From the NCBI RefSeq assembly GCF_020283565.1, contig NC_060060.1, positions 70,045,257 to 70,109,256 on the forward strand: a stretch of 64,000 nucleotides of DNA, given 5' to 3'. Under the pieces are notes generated by a model. That model was not told the origin of the DNA and ran no database searches. It saw only the letters and a list, made by a program, of their open reading frames with translations. How positions within the stretch are numbered: position 1 is the stretch's first letter; each line of letters starts with the position of its first letter. Source of the stretch: Trifolium pratense. Taxonomy: Eukaryota; Streptophyta; Magnoliopsida; Fabales; Fabaceae. The position numbers and the translations under genes were made by a program. Shown here piece by piece: positions 58,800 through 64,000 of this stretch.

Positions 58800-58988
58800 A
58801 TTCCTAATCTAGCCGCCGCTGTACCCAATTAGACTGCCGCCGCTTTACCACTAGAACTGCCGAGATTGACACACACCAACGGCGGTTGAATGAATGCCGC
58901 AATAAACGTCGTTGTTAAGCTGAGCGGTGGCGGTTGACTTCCTAGTGCCTCAAATGGACTGTCGCTGCCTTCAATTTTTCTTGTAGTG
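58800..58988 (-). mobile_element. Fragment of another CACTA family inside CACTA-G
   Basis: At 58988 the minus strand reads CACTACAAGAAAAATTGAAG, a CACTA terminus, followed inward by GGCGGCAGT / GGCGGTTG subterminal motifs to about 58800. No matching left end with the same subterminal motifs is found, so it is a truncated copy. It differs from the CACTA-G ends beyond the first 14 bases. Confidence 0.65.
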
Positions 58989-60828
58989 AAAGGGGCTTCT
59001 AAGGGGAAATAAAAAAAAATGCAGTAAAAGAAACAAAAAACAAAGCATAACTTGATACCATAAAACAACTCACAAAGGGGCTTCTTTGATTCACAGAGAG
59101 AAGAATTGACTCGATACATAACAACAAAACAACAAGCTAAAGATAAACAACAGAGAGATGGAGATACTCGATACCTTGGAACCACGGAGAACGACGGAGA
59201 AAGGCGGAGGATTAAAGGAGAACGGCGGAGGAATTGAAGAAGAACGACGGAGATATTGATGGATTGAACGAAGGAGAACAACGAAGGGGTTTGAGGTTCT
59301 TCGATTAGGGATTTGACGGAGGGGTTTGTGGTTCCATATATGCGATTCGGCGGAGGATTTGCGATTCGGCGGAGGAGGGTTTGTGAAATGTGGGGGAAAG
59401 ATAAACAAAAAAAGGTTATATGTTGTTTCTATAGAAAAATAATATAAAAAATAATTTGAGTGAATTTTTGATTTATGAGAGAAAGAGGCAAAATTTTCAG
59501 TGGGCGGCAAAGCCAAAACATTGCAACGGTTCACATAACTGTCGCAAAATTCCAAAATTAAGTCCAAACATTGCAACGGTTGATCTAACCGTCGCATAAA
59601 CTGTTGCAAAATTCTAACATTTAGCACATTGCAACGGTTTTGGTCAAATCGTCGCAATGCAAGTGTCGCAAAGTGACAATTTTCTTGTAGTGATACCAAT
59701 TCTGGCCGAATTTGGAAAGGGTATTGTCGTCCCCTAAAAAATTGTTTTGTTTTCTGGAAACTTAACCATTCGATCCGTCTTTTCGAGACGAAGAGTTTGG
59801 CGTATGGCTCGTCTCGATCGAATGAGAATTGAATGAGTTATGGCCATTTTGGTTTGAAAACCGTTTTGCCGAGAATTGTGTTTAAAAGGGGTTAAACAGT
59901 TGTGGACTGTCGTGAAAACGTTTTAGTTACGTACGCGCGAAAAATATTTTGTTATACGTCGGACTTGTTGTTTTAAAAGGATTTTGGAAACTTATAAATT
60001 GAGGTATAAGTTGTTAAAAAGAGATTTTCTTTTGAAAACGGTTTAAAAATAGTTGGTTTTATTTAACGACGTTTTTGCGATGAAAACTATTCTTCGAGGT
60101 GTTTGTGTTTCAAAAAGAGTTGTTTTGAAAACTATTTGAGCCTAGTAGTTGTGAGAGAGCAATTTTAGGACTTGAACCCGATAGTCGCCGAGTTAGGGCT
60201 TATTGGAGAAATCGTGTAGAGTATGTTTTAACATAGTGGAACTATGTTTTGTTGAAGGTTAAGAGCGTTAACCGAGACTGTGGGACTTCGTCGTGAGCGA
60301 CGGTTTTCGTGCGCGTAGAGTGTGTTGATTTTTGTTGGAAGCTTTGCCGAGGTAAGGGCACCGTTTTTATTTCCGTATTAAATTCCGTCGATAGCATTAG
60401 GGTATGCTTGTTGTTGTGCTTGTTTGTTTGTGCACTGTTGGTGAGTGCTTGGTATGTTTGCGTGATGTATTCTCGGTATGAGTTCGTGATGAATACATGA
60501 GGTTACTTGTCTTACATATGACTTGATGAAATATATGTGTTGACATGCTTGTTGTGGAAATTACATATTAGGTGAATATGTATTGTTGTTGCATTAGTAT
60601 AGATAAGAGTATCGTATGCTCATGCGTCCATGGTACGTGGTTGCGGGAGTGGACCACGGGGTGTGATTGCGAGAGCGGATCCACCCAAATGTTTGAGGTA
60701 TTTTATGGGGTTCAATAAGTGGTTGCGGGAGTGGACCACGAGGTGTGGTTGTGTGAGTGGAGTACTTAATCCTACGGGATTCTTGGTGAGCGGAGCTTGG
60801 TATTTGTCTGAGTGACTATACCGGTAAG

Positions 60829-61074
60829 TCGGTATTCGATCTGTAGTGATTGTACCGCAATTGTTCTAGTCGGTATTCGATCTGTAGTGATTGTACCGCA
60901 GTTGTTCTAGTCGGTATTCGATCTGTAGTGATTGTACCGCAGTTGTTCTAGTCGGTATTCGATCTGTAGTGATTGTACCGCAGTTGTTCTAGTCGGTATT
61001 CGATCTGTAGTGATTGTACCGTAGTTGTTAAAGTCGGTATTCGATATGTAGTGGTTGTACCTCAGTTGATAGTG
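60829..61074 (+). repeat. 41-bp tandem repeat in LTR E, six copies
   Basis: Units begin at 60829, 60870, 60911, 60952, 60993 and 61034 with TCGGTATTCGATCTGTAGTG and contain TTGTACCG; the last unit is degenerate. The upstream block at about 60625-60760 also repeats a GTGGTTGCGGGAGTGGACCAC-like motif. Confidence 0.9.
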
Positions 61075-61868
61075 TCGGTGATTTGTCTGAGTGACTTCAC
61101 CCGGTGTTTGGTACTTTGTCTGAGTGTGGTTAGATTCCGAGGTTTATGCGTGTGATTTAACCAGTGGCGGTTATCACCTTTATTCATTAGAGGTTTGCGA
61201 GACCAGTGGCGGTTGTCGCCTTGCTTGCGTTAGAGGGTTGTGAAACCAGAGGGGTTGTCGCATTCATTGCATTAGAGTATGTGTGCACTTTATTTATTCT
61301 TCTTGGTGTGAGGATGTGATAAGTGTTTACCGCTTTCTATTCTGGTATGTGTATTCGGTATTTTATTACTTGTTTCCAGTTGGTGACCCTTATTTTGCAT
61401 GCCATATCGCGGGCTCCTCCCACCCCCAGACGATGGAGCGCCATCTGAGACCGTAGGCCGTGTGGACGGCGAGGACTTCGTGGACTATCCCGGAGTGTAG
61501 AGAGTAGCGCTTGTTAGGCTACATTTTGGTAGGCTTAGGGCCTAGGTTATATTTTGGATGACTGTATGTCTTATACATTTATACTCAGACATGTTTAGTG
61601 CCTTTTGGCCTTGTGATATATTCGGCTCATAACTCGTGTCTTTTGGTTGATGAACTTAATGTATCCGCTGTAAGTAAATTATTCAGGTACACACTTTGCT
61701 TCGAGGAAGCCCTGTAATATAATGTGTTGATGTTATATTTATTTTTCTATTGAATGACGAATTGCCGAGATAGCTGCGGGCGTTCACGCGCGCCATTTTA
61801 TTTAAGCGTGTTGTTTTAAAAAAAATAAATAATACCCCTTTTTATGCTTTGAAAAACGGGGTGTTACA

Positions 61869-64000
61869 TCCCTCAATTGAGCTTAAGTCCCTCGGTGTCC
61901 CAAAATTGATCTTATGTCTCTCGGTGTCCCTAAATTGAGCTTATGTCACTTGGAGTCCTTAAATTGAGCTTATGTCCCTCGGTGTCCCTAAATTGAGCTT
62001 ATGTCCCTCGGTGTCCCTAAATTGAGCTTATGTCCCTCGATATCGCTAAATTACACTTATGTCCCTCGATGTCAAAATTAAGCATATGACACTCGATGTC
62101 CCTAAATTGAGCTTATGTCCCTCATTGTTCCTCAATTGAGCTTATGTCCCTCGGTGTCCCTAAATTGAGCTTATGTCACTCGGTGTCCCTAAATTGTGCT
62201 CATGTCCCTCGTTGTCCCTAAATTGAACTTATGTCCCTTCGTGTCCTTAAATTGAGCTTATGTCCCACGATGTCCCTAAATTGAACTTATGACCCTCGAT
62301 GTCCCTAAATCGAGCTAATGCCCCTCGATGTCCCAAAATTGAGCTTATGTCCCTCAGTGTCCCAAAATTTAGATTATGTCCCTCGGTGTCCCTAAATTTA
62401 GCTTATGTCACTCGATATCCCTAAAGTGAACTTATGTTCCTCGATGTCCAAATTCAGCATATGACACTCGATGTCCCTAAATTGAGCTTATGTCCCTCAG
62501 TGTCCCTAAATTGAGCTTATGTCCCACGGTATCTCTAAATTGAGCTTATGTCCCTCGGTGTCCCTAAAATTGAGCTTATGTCCCTCGGTGTCCCTAAATT
62601 GAGCTTATCTCTCTCGGTGTCCCTAAATTGAATTTATGTCCCTCGATGTTCAAATTGAGCATATGACCCTCGATGTCCCTTAATTGAGCTTATGTCCCTC
62701 GGTGTCCCTAAATTGAGTTTATGCCCCTCGATGTCCCTAAATTGAGCTTATGTCCCTCAACGTCCCTAAATTGTGCTCATGTCCCTCGTTGTCCCTAAAT
62801 TGAACTTATGTCCCTCCGTGTCCGTAAATTGAGCTTATGTCCCACGATGTCCCTAAATTGAACTTATGACCCTCGATGTCCCTAAATCGAGCTAATGCCC
62901 CTCGATGTCCCAAAATTGAGCTTATGTCCCTCAGTGTCCCTAAATTTAGATTATGTCCCTCGGTGTCCCTAAATTTAGCTTATGTCACTCGATATCCCTA
63001 AATTGAACTTATGTTCCTCGATGTCCAAATTAAGCATATGACATTCGATGTCCCTAAATTGAGCTTATGTCCCTTAGTGTCCCTAAATTGAGATTATGTC
63101 CCACGGTATCTCTAAATTGAGCTTATGTCCCTCGGTGTCCCTAAAATTGGGCTTATGTCCCTCGGTGTCCCTAAATTGAGCTTTCTCTCTCGGTGTCCCT
63201 AAATTGAATTTATGTCCCTCGATGTTTAAATTGAGCATATGACCCTCGATGTCCCTTAATTGAGCTTATGTCCCTCGGTGTCCCTAAATTGAGTTTATGC
63301 CCCTTGATGTCCCTAAATTGAGCTTATTGCCCTCGGTGTACCTAAATTGAGCTTATTGCCCTCGGTGTCCCTAAATTGAGCTTATGTCCCCTGTATCCCT
63401 AAATTGAGCTCATGTCCCTCGGTGTCCCTAAATTGATCTTATGTCCCTTGGAGTCCCTAAATTGAGCTTATGTCCCTCGGTGTCCGAAAATTGATCTTAT
63501 GTCCCTTGGAGTCCCTAAATTGAGCTTATGTCTCTCGGTGTCCCTAAATTGAGCTTATGTCCCTTGGAGTCCCTAAATTGAGCTTATGTCCCTCGATGTC
63601 CCTAAATTGAGCTAATGCCCCTCGATGTCCCAAATATGAGCTTATGTTCCTCGGTATCCCTAAATTGAGATTATGTCCCTCGGTGTCCCTAAATTGAGCT
63701 TATGACCCTAGATGTCCCTAAATTGAGCTAATGCCCCTCGATGTCCCAAATATGAGCTTATGTTCCTCGGTATCCCTAAATTGAGATTATGTCCCTCGGT
63801 GTCCCTAAATTTAGCTTATGTCCCTCGGTGTCCCTAAATTGAGCTTATGTCCCTCGATGTCCCTAAATTTAGCTTAAGACCCTCGATGTCCCTAAATTTA
63901 GCTTATGACCCTTGATGTCCCTAAATTAAGCTAATGCCCCTCGATGTCCCAAATATGAGCTTATGTCCCTCGATGTCCCTAAATTTAGCTTATGACCCTC
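61869..64000. repeat. 29-bp satellite, block 3 (about 73 units, open at the right edge)
   Basis: Same unit as blocks 1 and 2, beginning with the TCCCT duplication of LTR E. A longer higher-order repeat is visible: the variant AAATTGTGCTCATGTCCCTC occurs at 62191 and 62768 (577 bp, close to 20 x 29) and is followed by the same series of variants. Continues beyond 64000. Confidence 0.95.

Larger units (their letters stand above)
55658..59692. mobile_element. CACTA-G: 4-kb non-autonomous CACTA element carrying a gene fragment
   Basis: Left end CACTACAAGAAAATAAGC at 55658; right end, as complement, CACTACAAGAAAATTGTC at 59692. The 3-bp duplication ATA is at 55655-55657 and 59693-59695. Both ends continue into TTTGCGAC and subterminal repeats. 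No transposase gene is present. The interior holds exons of a dynamin-related gene, a fragment of another CACTA end (58800-58988) and, near 59100-59400 on the minus strand, a pyrimidine-rich stretch with CCTCCGCCG repeats that looks like an untranslated leader. 55900-57570 is AT-rich without recognised features. The 202-codon minus frame at 59699-59091 translates through the terminal repeat and is not supported. Confidence 0.92.
54416..61868 (+). mobile_element. Solo LTR E (Ty3/gypsy-type), split by CACTA-G
   Basis: Starts TGTAAGACCCG and ends CGGGGTGTTACA, with the 5-bp duplication TCCCT at 54411-54415 and 61869-61873. Without CACTA-G and its 3-bp duplication it is 3415 bp. No internal region or second LTR is present. 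It contains a possible TATA (TTTAAATAGG near 55042), a splice-donor-like block (60337-60358), a 41-bp tandem repeat (60829-61074) and a GC-rich block near 61410-61500. Orientation is inferred from the TGTAAGACCCG start that follows a polypurine tract in the gypsy B interior. No gene is present; short frames near 60309-61155 are chance. Confidence 0.88.

Noticed and set aside
59091..59699. 202-codon minus-strand frame at the right end of CACTA-G
   Set aside because: It starts outside the element, reads through the terminal repeats and resembles no protein; the Ser/Pro-rich part is a pyrimidine-rich leader-like stretch.

Overview
This window is plant nuclear DNA made almost entirely of transposable elements nested inside one another and inside an array of a 29-bp tandem repeat. 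I found no intact host gene, rRNA, tRNA or CRISPR array. The plant assignment rests on TNP2-type CACTA transposase genes, a Sirevirus-type Copia element with an envelope-like frame behind a leaky stop, plant-style Ty1/copia and Ty3/gypsy termini, and primer-binding sites that all match initiator-Met tRNA (TGGTATCAGAGC). A papilionoid legume is my best guess, from the look of the Sirevirus and LTR families; this is inference.

Layout. 1-6885: CACTA-1, minus strand, with an uninterrupted two-exon TNP2 transposase and a second multi-exon gene cut by the window edge. 6886-22392: a SIRE-type Copia element, minus strand, carrying gag, pol, a UAG-CAG-UUA readthrough stop and an env-like frame. It holds three insertions: CACTA-1 just after env, a solo LTR (family D') between gag and pol, and gypsy B (16403-21452) in its 5' LTR. 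22393-25671: 5' end of gypsy A-minus, which SIRE had entered. 25672-30481: a Copia element (copia C, plus strand) whose gag was split by gypsy A-minus. 30482-31228: first satellite block. 31229-52462: gypsy D (minus strand, one end lost), split by gypsy A-plus (31390-49261), whose 3' LTR is itself split by copia F (40666-48831, minus strand). 52463-54415: second satellite block. 54416-61868: a 3.4-kb solo LTR (family E), split by a 4-kb non-autonomous CACTA (CACTA-G) that carries a dynamin-related-protein gene fragment. 61869-64000: third satellite block, running off the edge.

Insertions were ordered by target-site duplications (TSDs): TTCAA for solo D', TTTCT for gypsy B, GCAAG for gypsy A-plus, ATGTA for copia F, TCCCT for LTR E, ATA for CACTA-G. 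The order is satellite, then copia C / gypsy D / LTR E, then gypsy A copies and CACTA-G, then SIRE and copia F, then CACTA-1, solo D' and gypsy B.

Function. The only frames that look usable are TNP2, the copia C pol and most of SIRE pol/env. The elements whose LTR pairs look youngest (gypsy A-plus, gypsy B, copia F) have no usable coding region, so they probably moved using enzymes supplied by other elements. The most unusual structures are an array of stem-loops with compensating arm changes in the family D LTRs, a swapped short-repeat cassette in the same LTRs, regularly alternating palindromes at the CACTA-1 end, a splice-donor-like block shared by several gypsy LTR families, and a CCCTAAA motif once per 29-bp satellite unit. 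All comparisons were made by eye.
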